Assembly (NCBI GenBank): GCA_030247855.1
Contig: JAPDRN010000131.1
Location: 29,405-93,404 of the forward strand
Direction of reading: 5' to 3'
Origin: Knufia peltigerae
Lineage: Eukaryota; Ascomycota; Eurotiomycetes; Chaetothyriales; Trichomeriaceae
DNA length: 64,000 nucleotides
Positions within the stretch are counted from its first letter, which is position 1; the number at the start of each line of letters is the position of its first letter. The notes under the pieces are model-generated. The model did no database searches. It saw nothing but the letters and a program-made list of their open reading frames with translations, and was not told the origin of the DNA. Shown piece by piece: positions 39,072-48,578 of the stretch. The position numbers were made by a program, and so were the translations under genes.

Positions 39072-39419
39072 TTACGGCACTGCCGCCGTCACGATGATCT
39101 CGACCTTCCATTCGGCGTGCGCAAGCTTGGCTTCGACGGTGGCGCGGGCCGGGGTCGCGCCCTCCACCACCCACTCGTCCCACGCCTTGTTCATGCCCTC
39201 GAAATCGGCCATGTCGGCCAGGAATATCTCCGCACGCAGCACGTGCTGGCGGTCACTGGCCACCAGCGCCAGCAGCTTGTCGATCTCGGCCAGTACCTGC
39301 CGGGTCTGCCCGGTGATGTCCTGGCTGGTGTCTTCCGGAATCTGGCCGGAAAGGTAGGCGACCTTGTTGTACACGGTCATCTCGGACATGCGCGGTCCGA
39401 CGTCGTAACGCTCCATCAT
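39072..39419 (-). CDS. RidA/YjgF family protein
   Basis: 115 residues, Rid family. Archetypal RidA hydrolyses reactive enamine/imine intermediates from PLP enzymes. The core GQIPEDTSQDITGQTRQVLAEID and the C-terminal ATPARATVEAKLA, with the Arg of the active site, are conserved. This divergent subgroup begins MMERYDVGPRMSEM. The start at 39419 has AGGAG 8 nt upstream; the frame is open further but without similarity. The specific substrate is not known. Confidence 0.9.
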   Translation of the reverse strand: MMERYDVGPRMSEMTVYNKVAYLSGQIPEDTSQDITGQTRQVLAEIDKLLALVASDRQHVLRAEIFLADMADFEGMNKAWDEWVVEGATPARATVEAKLAHAEWKVEIIVTAAVP

Positions 39420-39612
39420 GGGCGTGGCTCCTGCGGGTGGTCTGAACTGCATTCTCACCCAGCCGGCGTTGGAAGTGTGTGCCCGGTGCGGCCACTGAAT
39501 ACCGCCAGCGGCGGCACAGCCGCACTGCTGGTCAAACCGCGCTGGCAGGCGCACGATGCGCGACGCCCTGCGTTGACACCGCCCTCGCCCTTGCTGCCGC
39601 ACCCTTGCGCCG

Positions 39613-42177
39613 ATGACCGCCCCTACCGATTCCGTCCCTGCCGCCGCTGCCCCGACCTGGAAGCGGGTCGCCACCATTGTCGTTCCATTGTTGATCCTGG
39701 CGCTGGCCCTGCACGGGCTGGCCGGCGAATTCGATGAGCACGGCTATCGCGCGATCCGCCAGGCCTTCCGCCAGCTCAGCGGTGCGCAGATCGCGCTGAC
39801 CGTGCTGCTGGGTCTGGCCAGCTACGCCTGCCTGATCGGCTTCGATGCGATCGGCCTGCGCCGCAGTGGCATCCGCGTGCACCCGGCACGGATCGGCATC
39901 ACCGCCTTCCTCGCCCACACCCTGGGCCAGACCGTGGGCTTTGCCGCACTCACCGGTGGTGCCGTGCGCCTGCGTGGCTACCGCAGTGCCGGCCTGGACC
40001 TGGCGCAGATCGGCCAGGTGGTGCTGATGAGCACGCTGGGCTTCATCTTCGGCGCGTGGCTGCTGATCGGCGTGGCGCTGTGCATGGAGCCGGCTGCTGC
40101 CGCGCTTGCGCTGCCGCTGGACCCCGCGGCGGTGCGCGTGGTCGGCATCGTCGCACTGATCGCCTTTGCCGCCACCTTCATCCTGGTCGGCCGCGACGGT
40201 CGCCAGTTCCGCATCTTCGGCCATGGCCTGTGGCTGCCGGACCGACGCACCATGTTGGGTGTCACCGTGCTCAGCGTGGTCGAACTGGTGTTGGCCAGTG
40301 CCGCGTTCTACGTGCTGCTGCCGGATTCCACGCCGACCGGACTGCCTGGTTTCGTCGGCCTGTACCTGGTGGCCGTGCTGGCCGGCCTGGTCTCCACCGT
40401 GCCGGCCGGTCTGGGCGTGTTCGAGTGGAGCCTGCTGAAGCTGCTGCCGCAAGTGGCCCCCGCGGCGGTGCTGGCAGCGGCATTGATCTACCGCGTCAGC
40501 TACTACGTGCTGCCGTTGCTGCTGGCCACCGTCCTGGCATTGGCACCCGCGCTGCGGCAACCGCTGCAGGCCAGCGCAGGTGCCACCCGCGCCGGCTGGT
40601 ACGCGCTGCGTCCGTGGTTGCCGCAGATCATCGCGCTGGCCGCCTTCAGTGTCGGCGCCGCGCTGGTCATCGACGGCACCTTGCCCACCCCACGCCGGCA
40701 CCTGATCAATGCCTCACTGCCGATCCTGGAAACCTCGCACCTGATCGGCAGCCTGGCCGGCGTCGCCCTGCTGCTGATCGGACAGGGCTTGGCCCGCCGC
40801 AGCCACGCAGCCTGGATGCTGGCGATGGCGATCTGCGTAATCGCGCCGCTGCCGATCTGGCTGCGCGGTGGCCAACCGCTGATCGCCTTGTCGGCGTTGT
40901 TGGTGGCGATGGCGCTGTGGGCAGCACGTCGCGAGTTCTATCGCCAGGGCGCACTGCTGGACGAAGCTTGGTCGTGGCCATGGCTGCGCAACCTCGGCCT
41001 GGTGCTGGTCGCAGTGACCTGGCTGCTGTTCTTCACTTACAGCCACGTCGAATACCAGAATGAGCTGTGGTGGCAGTTCGCGGTGTCCGGCAATGCACCG
41101 CGCGCGCTGCGTGCGCTGCTGCTGGTGGCGATGGCACTGGTGATGTTCGGGCTGGCGCGGTTGCTGCACAGCACGCGCAGCCCGCTGCCGCCTGCCGACG
41201 ACGCAACCCTGCAATCGCTGGCACCGGTGCTGGCCGGCGCCACCGACACCCAGGCCTGCCTGGTGCTGACCGCCGACAAGGCGGTACTGCGCGATGCGGA
41301 ACACAAGGGCTTTGTGATGATGCAGCGCTACGGCGGTTCCCTGATCGCGATGGGCGATCCGGTCGGGCCGCCCGAGGTGGCGCGTGCATTGATCTGGCGC
41401 TTCCGCGAGGAAGCCGACCGGCTCGGCCTGCGCCCGGTGTTCTACCAGGTGGGTGAAGCGTATTGGCAGACCTATCTCGATCTCGGCCTGGGTCTGGTCA
41501 AGCTGGGGGAAGAGGCCATGGTGCCGCTGCACGACTTCGGTCTGGAAGGCCGCGAGCGTGCCGACCTGCGGCAAGCCTGGAACCGCGGCAAGCGCGGTGG
41601 GCTGTCCTTCCGCGTAGCACCAGCGGAAGAGATCCCTGCCCTGCTGCCACGCCTGCATGCGATTTCCAACGCGTGGCTGGACGACAAGTCCGGCGACGAG
41701 AAGGGCTTCTCGCTGGGCAGCTACGACCCGGATTATCTGGTGCGTTTCCCGATCGCGCTGGTCGAAGCCGAGGGTCGGATCGTGGCCTTCGCCAACCTGT
41801 GGCAGGCACCGGCAGGCGCCGAACTGTCAGTGGATCTGATGCGCCACGTCAGCGACGCGCCGAAGGGCACGATGGATTTCCTGTTCATCGAGCTGTTCCT
41901 GTGGGGCCGCGCGCAGGGGTATGCACGGTTCTCGCTGGGCATGGCGCCGCTGTCGGGCCTGGCCCAGCACCGCCTGGCCGGGCGCTGGAACCGCCTGGCA
42001 GGCCTGCTCGCACGACACGGTGAGCGCTTCTATGGCTTCAGCGGCCTGCGCAGGTTCAAGTCGAAGTTCGATCCGCAATGGCGACCGCGCTACCTGGCCG
42101 CACCCGGCGGCATGCACCTGCCGGCCGCGCTGCTGGATGCCACGCGGCTGATCTCGCTGGACCCGCGGCGGAATTGA
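39613..42177 (+). CDS. mprF: MprF-type lysylphosphatidylglycerol synthase/flippase
   Basis: 854 residues. The N-terminal part (about 20-530) has some 13-14 membrane helices forming the flippase, with the family segment HTLGQTVGFAALTGGAVRLRGY. The C-terminal DUF2156 domain (about 540-850, GNAT-like) transfers an amino acid from aminoacyl-tRNA to phosphatidylglycerol; YGGSLIAMGDPVGPP and GMAPLSGLAQHRLAG are typical. This makes the membrane less anionic and is tied to resistance to cationic peptides in other species. No clear ribosome site before the ATG. It faces an acvB homologue across a REP cluster. Confidence 0.95.
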   Translation: MTAPTDSVPAAAAPTWKRVATIVVPLLILALALHGLAGEFDEHGYRAIRQAFRQLSGAQIALTVLLGLASYACLIGFDAIGLRRSGIRVHPARIGITAFLAHTLGQTVGFAALTGGAVRLRGYRSAGLDLAQIGQVVLMSTLGFIFGAWLLIGVALCMEPAAAALALPLDPAAVRVVGIVALIAFAATFILVGRDGRQFRIFGHGLWLPDRRTMLGVTVLSVVELVLASAAFYVLLPDSTPTGLPGFVGLYLVAVLAGLVSTVPAGLGVFEWSLLKLLPQVAPAAVLAAALIYRVSYYVLPLLLATVLALAPALRQPLQASAGATRAGWYALRPWLPQIIALAAFSVGAALVIDGTLPTPRRHLINASLPILETSHLIGSLAGVALLLIGQGLARRSHAAWMLAMAICVIAPLPIWLRGGQPLIALSALLVAMALWAARREFYRQGALLDEAWSWPWLRNLGLVLVAVTWLLFFTYSHVEYQNELWWQFAVSGNAPRALRALLLVAMALVMFGLARLLHSTRSPLPPADDATLQSLAPVLAGATDTQACLVLTADKAVLRDAEHKGFVMMQRYGGSLIAMGDPVGPPEVARALIWRFREEADRLGLRPVFYQVGEAYWQTYLDLGLGLVKLGEEAMVPLHDFGLEGRERADLRQAWNRGKRGGLSFRVAPAEEIPALLPRLHAISNAWLDDKSGDEKGFSLGSYDPDYLVRFPIALVEAEGRIVAFANLWQAPAGAELSVDLMRHVSDAPKGTMDFLFIELFLWGRAQGYARFSLGMAPLSGLAQHRLAGRWNRLAGLLARHGERFYGFSGLRRFKSKFDPQWRPRYLAAPGGMHLPAALLDATRLISLDPRRN

Positions 42178-42187
42178 GGTCACGATC

Positions 42188-42297
42188 CGCCGGGCATGGC
42201 CCGGCGCTACCTGCCGCTCGGTAGGTGTCGACCTTGGTCGGCACACTTCCTGCCATGGAGTTCCAAGCCCAAGCGCCGACCAAGGTCGGCGTCTACC
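42188..42297. repeat. Cluster of three SMAG/REP palindromes between mprF and acvB
   Basis: CGCCGGGC-ATG-GCCCGGCG-CTAC (42188-42210, GTAG on minus); GTAGGTGTCGACCTTGGTCG (from 42221, GTAG on plus); and GCCGACCAAGGTCGGCGTCTAC (about 42275-42296, GTAG on minus). The second and third are of one subtype and lie head to head. They occupy the whole gap between two convergent stop codons. Confidence 0.85.
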
Positions 42298-42302
42298 AGG
42301 GC

Positions 42303-43631
42303 CTACGCGCCGCCCTTGAGGATCACCTCGGCCAAGCGATCGTAGTCGCCGCCGAAGTGATGGTCGCCCGGCAGCTTGACCTTATGCACGCCGTCGCTGC
42401 CCGGCAGATCGGGGCACAGCGCATCCTCGTCCTTGTCGCCGTACACGCACAGGGTCCTGGCCGCCGGCAGCTTCGCTACTTCCGGCGCGATCGGCAGACC
42501 GCCGCCGCCACCGCCCAGCCAGTTGCTGACATGGAATTCAAAGTCGGCGTTCCTGCCCACCGACAGCAACACGATGCGCTCAAGGCCGGCGCGGGTGCCT
42601 GCATCAAGCTGGTTGATGGTGGCCGGCAGCACATCGGCGCCCTGCGAGAAACCGATCAGCATCACCTTGTCGCGCTGCCATTGCTGGCGGTAGTGGCCGA
42701 TGATCTTCTGCAGATCGACAGCGAATCCCTGCGGCGTGCGTTCGCTCCAGAAATAACGCAGCGAATCGATGCCCACCACCGCCACGCCATGTTCGGCCAG
42801 GGCGCCGGCTACGTCCTTGTCCAGACCGGCCCAGCCGCCATCGCCGGAAACGAACACCGCCAAGGTGTCACCGCTGCCCTGCGCCGGCACTTCCACTACC
42901 GGCAGCCCCTTCAGGGCATCCGGCGGCGGTGCCAGCGCGACCCCGGCCTGCGCACCGATCACCCGGGCGGCTGCCACCAGCCCCGGTGTCGCATCGCCGG
43001 CAACGGTGCGCTTGAATTCACGGGCCATCGCAACCTGCTGCACAAACGGGCCTGCACTGTTGATTGAACACCCCGGCGCACCGGCCGCGTTCAACCACGG
43101 GAAATTCAGTTCACTGGGCTGCAGGCGGTCGTGCTTCACGCCATCGCCGCAGACCATGCGCTCGTGCGTGTGGGCCGGGCAGAAACCCGAGGTCAGCAGG
43201 CCGGCAAAGACCTGGGTGTCGGCCTGCGCTGCCAGCGCATAAGCCAGTTCAGCGCCTTCGCCGCTGCCGCCAACCAACGGCAGGTGATACCCCGGCAGAT
43301 GCAGGAATGCCTGCACCCAACGCGAGAAATTCTCGACATCGCCCGCGCCGAACGCACAGCTGCTGTTGCCTTCGCGCTTGAGCACGCCACGCAGGTGGGC
43401 CACATCCACCGATGCGACCAGTGCTCCATCGGCGCGCAGCGCTTCAATCGGCGTGCGGCCGGCATCAGCGCCGTCATGGAACCAGATCACCACCCGTTGG
43501 GGGGCCCCGGCCGGTACATGCACCGGCACCTGATCGAAACGTCCGTGGCTGACCTGCTGCACTGACGCCACCGCTGGCACCGCTGCCAGCGCCAACACCA
43601 GTCCCATCGCCCCGCCCAGCCCTGCACGCAT
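42303..43631 (-). CDS. acvB: AcvB/VirJ family lysyl-phosphatidylglycerol hydrolase
   Basis: 442 residues with a signal peptide (MRAGLGGAMGLVLALAAVPAVA). Two alpha/beta-hydrolase-like halves are visible: LPLVGGSGEGAELAYALA in the first, and VFVSGDGGWAGLDKDVAGAL with MLIGFSQGADVLPATINQL (nucleophile elbow GFSQG) in the second. The end has KLPGDHHFGGDYDRLAEVIL with the likely catalytic His. Homologues in Agrobacterium and Rhizobium are encoded beside the MprF homologue LpiA and remove the aminoacyl group from lysyl-PG in the periplasm. Here it is convergent with mprF. The frame is open to 43682, but ATG 43631 gives the proper signal peptide. Confidence 0.9.
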   Translation of the reverse strand: MRAGLGGAMGLVLALAAVPAVASVQQVSHGRFDQVPVHVPAGAPQRVVIWFHDGADAGRTPIEALRADGALVASVDVAHLRGVLKREGNSSCAFGAGDVENFSRWVQAFLHLPGYHLPLVGGSGEGAELAYALAAQADTQVFAGLLTSGFCPAHTHERMVCGDGVKHDRLQPSELNFPWLNAAGAPGCSINSAGPFVQQVAMAREFKRTVAGDATPGLVAAARVIGAQAGVALAPPPDALKGLPVVEVPAQGSGDTLAVFVSGDGGWAGLDKDVAGALAEHGVAVVGIDSLRYFWSERTPQGFAVDLQKIIGHYRQQWQRDKVMLIGFSQGADVLPATINQLDAGTRAGLERIVLLSVGRNADFEFHVSNWLGGGGGGLPIAPEVAKLPAARTLCVYGDKDEDALCPDLPGSDGVHKVKLPGDHHFGGDYDRLAEVILKGGA

Positions 43632-43727
43632 CGTTTTTGCATCCGTTGGAATGCGCACACGATACGCCGCCGCTGCGTGCACGGCACGTACCGGTACAGG
43701 CGGCCTGCAACCAGGCAGGTGGTTGAT

Positions 43728-44345
43728 TCAGCGGGTGCCGGCAGGACGCCCGCGGCGATACAGCGCCAGCGCCAACCACAGCAGCCAGCCGACGATCACC
43801 GCGATAACCAGCTTCTGCCCCAGCCCACGCGGTGCGCCACCGCGCCAGAGCACGTGCATCCACAGCAGCACGAAGGCCAGCCATGCCCAGCCCCACAACA
43901 GCGCCGCACTGCCTCGCCAGCCCGGCTCGCGGCGCAGGTACCAGGCCTGCAGCAGCATGCCGACGCTGGCGCACAGGAAGGCGGTATTGGCCGCCAGGCC
44001 ATGGATCAACGGCGCCAGCAACGGCGTTGCCGCGGGCAGCCAGCTGTCACCGATGGCAACGATGGCCAGGCCAATGGCAGCCACGCAGAACAGCAAGGGT
44101 GCCGCTGCGCTGCGCCGCGGCCCCACGCTGTACCGATACAAAGCGACGCCGAGCACGGCGATGGCCAGTGCCAGCATGCAGTAGGCCGTGCGTAGTGCCA
44201 GACCCCACGGCCCATGCAGGTACAGGCTCAGGGTAGCCTTCACCCAATCCAGATCCGTACGCGCGAACTGCGTCCACAATGCAGTCGCCACGAACAACAG
44301 CAGTGCCACCAGCGCCAGCATCGCGGCTGGACGGGCACGGCTCAT
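43728..44345 (-). CDS. DUF998-like membrane protein
   Basis: 205 residues, about six membrane helices, no soluble domain. Helix 1 (AAMLALVALLLFVATALW) is followed by YLHGPWGLALRTAYCMLAL and a His-containing helix (LAPLIHGLAANTAFLCASVGM), the DUF998 pattern. Function unknown. Its ATG overlaps the TGA of the 59-residue Cys-rich gene (ATGA at 44342-44345), so the two are translated together. Confidence 0.8.
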   Translation of the reverse strand: MSRARPAAMLALVALLLFVATALWTQFARTDLDWVKATLSLYLHGPWGLALRTAYCMLALAIAVLGVALYRYSVGPRRSAAAPLLFCVAAIGLAIVAIGDSWLPAATPLLAPLIHGLAANTAFLCASVGMLLQAWYLRREPGWRGSAALLWGWAWLAFVLLWMHVLWRGGAPRGLGQKLVIAVIVGWLLWLALALYRRGRPAGTR

Positions 44346-44521
44346 GGGTCGGCGTCCGGATGCCGAGCCTTCCACTCAGCCAGCACCTTGCGGTAACGCT
44401 GCAGCTCCTCGGTGTACAGGTCGAGCACGCACAGCGGGCAGCCACTGCCGCAGCATTCGTTGGGGCCGGGTTCTTCCGGCGGCAGCGGACGGGGATCGGC
44501 AGGGATATCGGAGACGGTCAC
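44342..44521 (-). CDS. Oxidoreductase-like domain protein, 59 residues
   Basis: A small protein starting with GTG 44521 (MTVSDIPADPRPLPPEEPGP). It carries the short motif NECCGSGCPLCVLDLYTEEL, typical of the 'oxidoreductase-like' domain found at the N-terminus of some larger redox proteins and in tiny proteins such as this. The four Cys (CC, C, C) may bind metal or iron-sulfur. Its stop overlaps the DUF998 start by 4 bp. Confidence 0.85.
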   Translation of the reverse strand: MTVSDIPADPRPLPPEEPGPNECCGSGCPLCVLDLYTEELQRYRKVLAEWKARHPDADP

Positions 44522-44570
44522 GGCTGCAAACAACACCACGCGATGGCAGATGGATAGTGTAGCGGTGCGC

Positions 44571-45173
44571 TCAGGCGCCCAGTTGGCGGCGCAGGTTGGC
44601 CCGCGCGGCAGCATCAAGGCGCTGGTCGAAGAAGTCGCTGAGGAAGATCCGCGGCGCGCGCAGCAGCCCCTGCAGGAAGCGACGGCGTCCGGCGCGGTAC
44701 AGGAAGCCCGGCACCACGCCTTTGTACTCTTCGGCCACGCCGCGGTCATACGCGGCAAACACCTCCTCGGGTGCCGCCAGGATCGCCATGTCGCAGTCGA
44801 GGAACAGCGCAGCTTCGGCATCGACATCGGCCGGGCCCAGCTCACCATGGCGGGCGGTAAGCAGGATCAACTGCTCGACCCGGCCTGCGTCCACCGATGC
44901 CAGCTCGGGCCAGTCCGCGATCGCCTGCAGGGCCAGCGCGGCCGACTTTACCTCGTTGTCCTTGCGGCCGGCTTGGTAGATCGCATCGTGGTACAGCGCT
45001 GCCAGATAGACCTCGGCCGGCTGCTGCCAGCCCGGCCCCTCGGCCACCGTCTGGCAATGCTGCAGGACCGCACGCACATGGCCGAAGTGGTGGTAGGCGC
45101 GCGGCGGCGTTGCATAGGCATCCTGAAGTGCCTGCCAATGGGCGGGAGCAAGGGTCAGCGGGGCGAAGTCCAT
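44571..45173 (-). CDS. HD-superfamily phosphohydrolase-like protein
   Basis: 200 residues. Predicted metal-dependent phosphohydrolase (COG4339-like). Metal ligands: His in RAYHHFGHV, HD in AALYHDAIYQAG, and later Asp in FLDCDMAIL. The end FFDQRLDAAARANLRRQLGA is typical of the group. Substrate unknown. It ends 49 bp before the Cys-rich gene on the same strand and could be in one transcript with it and the DUF998 gene. Confidence 0.88.
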   Translation of the reverse strand: MDFAPLTLAPAHWQALQDAYATPPRAYHHFGHVRAVLQHCQTVAEGPGWQQPAEVYLAALYHDAIYQAGRKDNEVKSAALALQAIADWPELASVDAGRVEQLILLTARHGELGPADVDAEAALFLDCDMAILAAPEEVFAAYDRGVAEEYKGVVPGFLYRAGRRRFLQGLLRAPRIFLSDFFDQRLDAAARANLRRQLGA

Positions 45174-45265
45174 GCGTGGATGATCCCGCCCTCGGCACCG
45201 CAGGGCAAGCTGGCTGTTTTTTCACCAGCCACTCACATCCCCTGCCGGGCAAGGGCGCAGGGCAG

Positions 45266-45311
45266 TTGTCCACAGGTTTGTCGCGTGCTGGTCCACATTG
45301 GTTGTGGATGA
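45266..45311. promoter_or_regulatory. Two DnaA-box-like 9-mers and an inverted repeat
   Basis: TTGTCCACA (45266-45274) and TGTGGATGA (45303-45311) each differ by one base from the DnaA box TTATCCACA or its complement. TCCACA-TTGGT-TGTGGA (45292-45308) is also an inverted repeat. They lie in the 228-bp divergent gap before the transglutaminase-TPR gene. Chance occurrence is possible. Confidence 0.3.
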
Positions 45312-45401
45312 GCGGCGCGTTGGTCGCCGGTGGATGCGGACCGCCACGTGCAGGTCTACACTGACCGCAGGCGGAAGCGCCCGCCGCTGCCGGAACCCGT
45401 C

Positions 45402-46559
45402 ATGCGTCGTCTTGCCGCTCGATGCTTTCTCCTGTCACTGGCCGCGCTCGGCGCGCCAGCCCTGTGTGCTCAGGATGCGCCGCCCCCCGCGCCCGCCATC
45501 CCGACCATCTCTGCCGTAAAGGTCACCGCCGCCAGCGTGCCGACGCCCGAACAGGTGCTCGCGATCCCGCCAGCGATGCGCGAGATGCTGCAGAAGCAGG
45601 TGATCAGCCGCAGCTACTCGCGTGATCAGCGCCTGCAGGCGCTGGTGGAAATGATCTTCAGCCAGCGCGGTCTGGACCTGCAGTACGACGCCGATGCGAC
45701 CTACACCGTCAGCGAGATCTGGCAGCACCAGCGCGCCAACTGCCTCGCCTTCACCCTGCTGTTCGTCACGCTTGCCCGTGAGGCCGGCATCCAGGCGAGG
45801 GTGCAGGAAGTCGGCCAGGTGGTGTCGTGGTATCAGGACCAGGACCAGGGCGTGGTCTACAACGTCGGGCACGTCAACGCCGGCGTGGATGTCGGCGGTC
45901 GCTACGGCACCGTCGACCTTGACCGCAACGTGCTGTATGACCGCCATGGGCCGCAGCCCATCGGCCGTGAGCGGGCGCTGGCGCACTACTACAACAACCG
46001 GGGCGCGGAGCACCTGGCCGACGGCGACCTGAGTGGGGCCCGTGCCTTCTTCGATGCCGCGCTGGCGCAGGACCCGGAGTTCGCGGCGACGTGGAACAAC
46101 ATTGGCGTGCTCGACAACCGCCTGGGTGATGACGAAGGCGCACGCCGCGCACTGGACACCGCCCTGCGCCTGGATGGACGCCAGAGCGCGGCGCTGAACA
46201 ACGCCAGCGCGCTCTATCGCAAGCTTGGCATGACGGCGCAGGCGCAGTCGATGCAGAAGAAGCTGCAGTCGGTGCAGCGGGAGGATCCGTTCGCGCAGTA
46301 CATGCAGGGTGCCCAGGCCGAGCGCGCTGGCGACATGGACAAGGCGATCACGTACTACCGGCGGGCGGTGCGTCTGTACGACACCGCGCACCAGTTCCAC
46401 TTCGGCCTGGCCCGGGTGTATTTCCTGACGGGCCGGCTGCAGCGTGCAGACCGCGAGCTGCTGCGGGCGCAGGAACTGGGCGGTTCAACGCAGCAGGCCC
46501 GCTACCAGGCCAAGCTGGACAGCCTGGCCCGCTGGCGGGCGCAGCAGGCCAAGCGCTGA
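45402..46559 (+). CDS. Transglutaminase-like and TPR secreted protein
   Basis: 385 residues. Signal peptide (CFLLSLAALGAPALCAQD) then a transglutaminase-like domain with a likely triad: Cys in HQRANCLAFTLLF, His in NVGHVNAGV and Asp in GTVDLDRNV. From about residue 205 come four TPR repeats (ALAHYYNNRGAEHLADGD, FAATWNNIGVLDNRLGD). The combination suggests a periplasmic protein that cleaves or binds peptide bonds and docks partners; the target is unknown. The ATG at 45402 gives the signal peptide. Confidence 0.85.
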   Translation: MRRLAARCFLLSLAALGAPALCAQDAPPPAPAIPTISAVKVTAASVPTPEQVLAIPPAMREMLQKQVISRSYSRDQRLQALVEMIFSQRGLDLQYDADATYTVSEIWQHQRANCLAFTLLFVTLAREAGIQARVQEVGQVVSWYQDQDQGVVYNVGHVNAGVDVGGRYGTVDLDRNVLYDRHGPQPIGRERALAHYYNNRGAEHLADGDLSGARAFFDAALAQDPEFAATWNNIGVLDNRLGDDEGARRALDTALRLDGRQSAALNNASALYRKLGMTAQAQSMQKKLQSVQREDPFAQYMQGAQAERAGDMDKAITYYRRAVRLYDTAHQFHFGLARVYFLTGRLQRADRELLRAQELGGSTQQARYQAKLDSLARWRAQQAKR

Positions 46560-46566
46560 GGGGCGA

Positions 46567-46902
46567 TCAGGCCTTCTTGAGGAAGCAGGTCTTCAGCACC
46601 AGCCCCTTGATCTTGTCCGAGTTGCCTTCGATGTGCTCGGCATCGTCTTCGACCAGGCGGATGTTGCGGATTACCGTGCCCTGCTTGAGCGGGATCGAAG
46701 AACCCTTGACCTTCAGGTCCTTGATCACGGTGACGGTGTCGCCGGTCTGCAGGGTATTGCCGTTGCTGTCACGCACGACCAGGGTCGAGCCAGCACCTTC
46801 TTCGGCCGTCCACTCGAAGCCGCAGTCGGCGCAGATCCAGAGCGCGCCATCGGCATAGGTGTTTTCCAGGGTGCACTGCGGGCAGGCGGGAACAGAAGAC
46901 AT
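46567..46902 (-). CDS. yjdM: PhnA/YjdM family zinc-ribbon protein
   Basis: 111 residues. N-terminal zinc ribbon (CPQCTLENTYADGALWICADC: two Cys pairs) and a C-terminal KOW-like beta domain (TLQTGDTVTVIKDLKVKGSS, IKGLVLKTCFLKKA). It was named PhnA from phosphonate loci, but no phosphonate genes are here and the real role is unsettled. It is convergent with the TPR gene, with a 7-bp gap, and divergent from yegD. Confidence 0.95.
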   Translation of the reverse strand: MSSVPACPQCTLENTYADGALWICADCGFEWTAEEGAGSTLVVRDSNGNTLQTGDTVTVIKDLKVKGSSIPLKQGTVIRNIRLVEDDAEHIEGNSDKIKGLVLKTCFLKKA

Positions 46903-47079
46903 CGCAAGTACCTCAAAATGAATCAACAGCGGCCATTGTAACCGCCCGGCCTTTCGTTCATTTTCCGGCGACGGTCTGGATGGGACCTCGCCCGGCCCGC
47001 CCGAGGCAGGCACCGGAACTTGCAGCGCGCGGCAAACTCCAGCAGAGTGCGCGGCCCCTGATCGTCCCCGGACCTCCCC

Positions 47080-47785
47080 ATGCGCCTCGGCATCGACTTC
47101 GGTACCAGCAACTCCGCCGCCGCCATCGTGCGTGATGGGAAGCTGCTGCCGATCCGCTTCGGCGAGGCCGAACAGTTCCGCACCAGCGTGTACTTCCCCG
47201 GCGTGGTGCCCGACCCGGACGATTTCCAGCTCGACGCCGGGCAGGAGCACGAACTGCAGCAGCTGATCGACAGCGCCGCCCGAGCAGCCCGTGCCGCTGG
47301 CCAGGAACGCACGCCACAGGCCCTGCGCCGCGAGGCGCTGCGCGCCCTGCGCCGGGAGTGGATGGAGGCCCGCGCTGGAAAGGAACGCAGCGCCAGCGAC
47401 CTGCTGCAGAACGCCGTTTACGGCGACGATGCGCTGGAAGCGTATTTCGAAGAGCACGAAGGCAATCTTGTGCAGAGCCCGAAGTCCATGCTCGGCTACA
47501 ACCTTCACCCGCGCGCGCGGCAGACCATCACCGGCATCGCCGCGCACATCCTCGAACACATCCGCTTGACCGCCAGCGCCCAGCTCGGCCAGCCGCTGCG
47601 CAGCGCCCTGCTCGGCCGCCCGGTGCAGTTCCGCAGTTCGATCGGCGAGGCCGGCAACGACCAGGCCCTGGACATCCTGCGCGAAGCGGCCAGCCAGGCC
47701 GGCTTCGACCAGATCGACTTCCTTGAAGAGCCCGCCGCTGCAGCGATGCATTACCACGCTGAAAGCAGCGATCGCCATCAGGCGG

Positions 47786-47816
<31 letters not shown>

Positions 47817-48441
47817 TATCGCGCACGCCGAAGTGGGCGGCAGCGAAGCGCCACGGATCCATCGCGCCTGGGGTATCGCCCGCGGCGGCACCGATATCGA
47901 CCTGGCCCTGAGCCTGTCCGGCTACATGCCGCTGTTCGGCCGCGGCATCACCCGCGTGCCCACCCACCACTACGTGGAAGCAGCCACCGTGCAGGACATG
48001 ACCCGCCAGCGCGAGTTCCGCCAGCACAACTACGGCAACGTCGACGCGCCGTGGGGCGCGCGCCTGCAGGCACTGCAGGACACCGGCAACACCGCCCGCC
48101 TGTACCGCGATGTCGAGCGCGCCAAGATCGCCCTCAGCAGTGCCAGCGAACACCGCAGCACGCTGGATTACATCGCCTGCGACCTGCACGTGGACAACAG
48201 CACCGACGGCCTGGCCGCGGCCGCGCATGGCTACCTGAGCCAGATCCGCGAACTGCTCGCCCAGGTCCGCAATGACATCGGCGGCGACCCGGATGCGGTG
48301 TTCCTGACCGGTGGCATGTCCCGCGCCGGCTACCTGCGACAGGCGGCTGCCGAGGCGTTCCCGGGCGCCCGGATGGTCCACGGCGAGCCCTCGTTGGGAG
48401 TCGTCCAGGGCCTCGCGCTGGCGGCAGCCAGCCGGGATTAA
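47080..48441 (+). CDS. yegD: Hsp70-family chaperone-like protein YegD
   Basis: 453 residues, actin-like ATPase of the Hsp70 superfamily lacking the substrate-binding domain of DnaK. Phosphate 1 motif GIDFGTSNSAAA, phosphate 2 VIVDIGGGTTDIAHAEV and the adenosine motif VFLTGGMSRAGYL are all intact, so ATP binding is expected. FLEEPAAAAMHY is the usual connect region. Partners are unknown. It is a single gene, 177 bp from the divergent yjdM. Confidence 0.95.
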
Positions 48442-48578
48442 CAAAACGTTACGCGGTCTGAGCTACCCTTGGCCGGCTAGAAAACCCCTGCACCTTCCGC
48501 TGGCCTCGCCGGTGTGTGTACCCATGGTGCAGCCTGCCCCGCCCAGCGGGTCTGGCGACCATGCCCTCTGGCTCGATC

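Noticed and set aside
41033..42283. Minus-strand open frames opposite the mprF C-terminal domain
   Set aside because: Antisense shadows of mprF with no similarity, start signal or spacing of their own.
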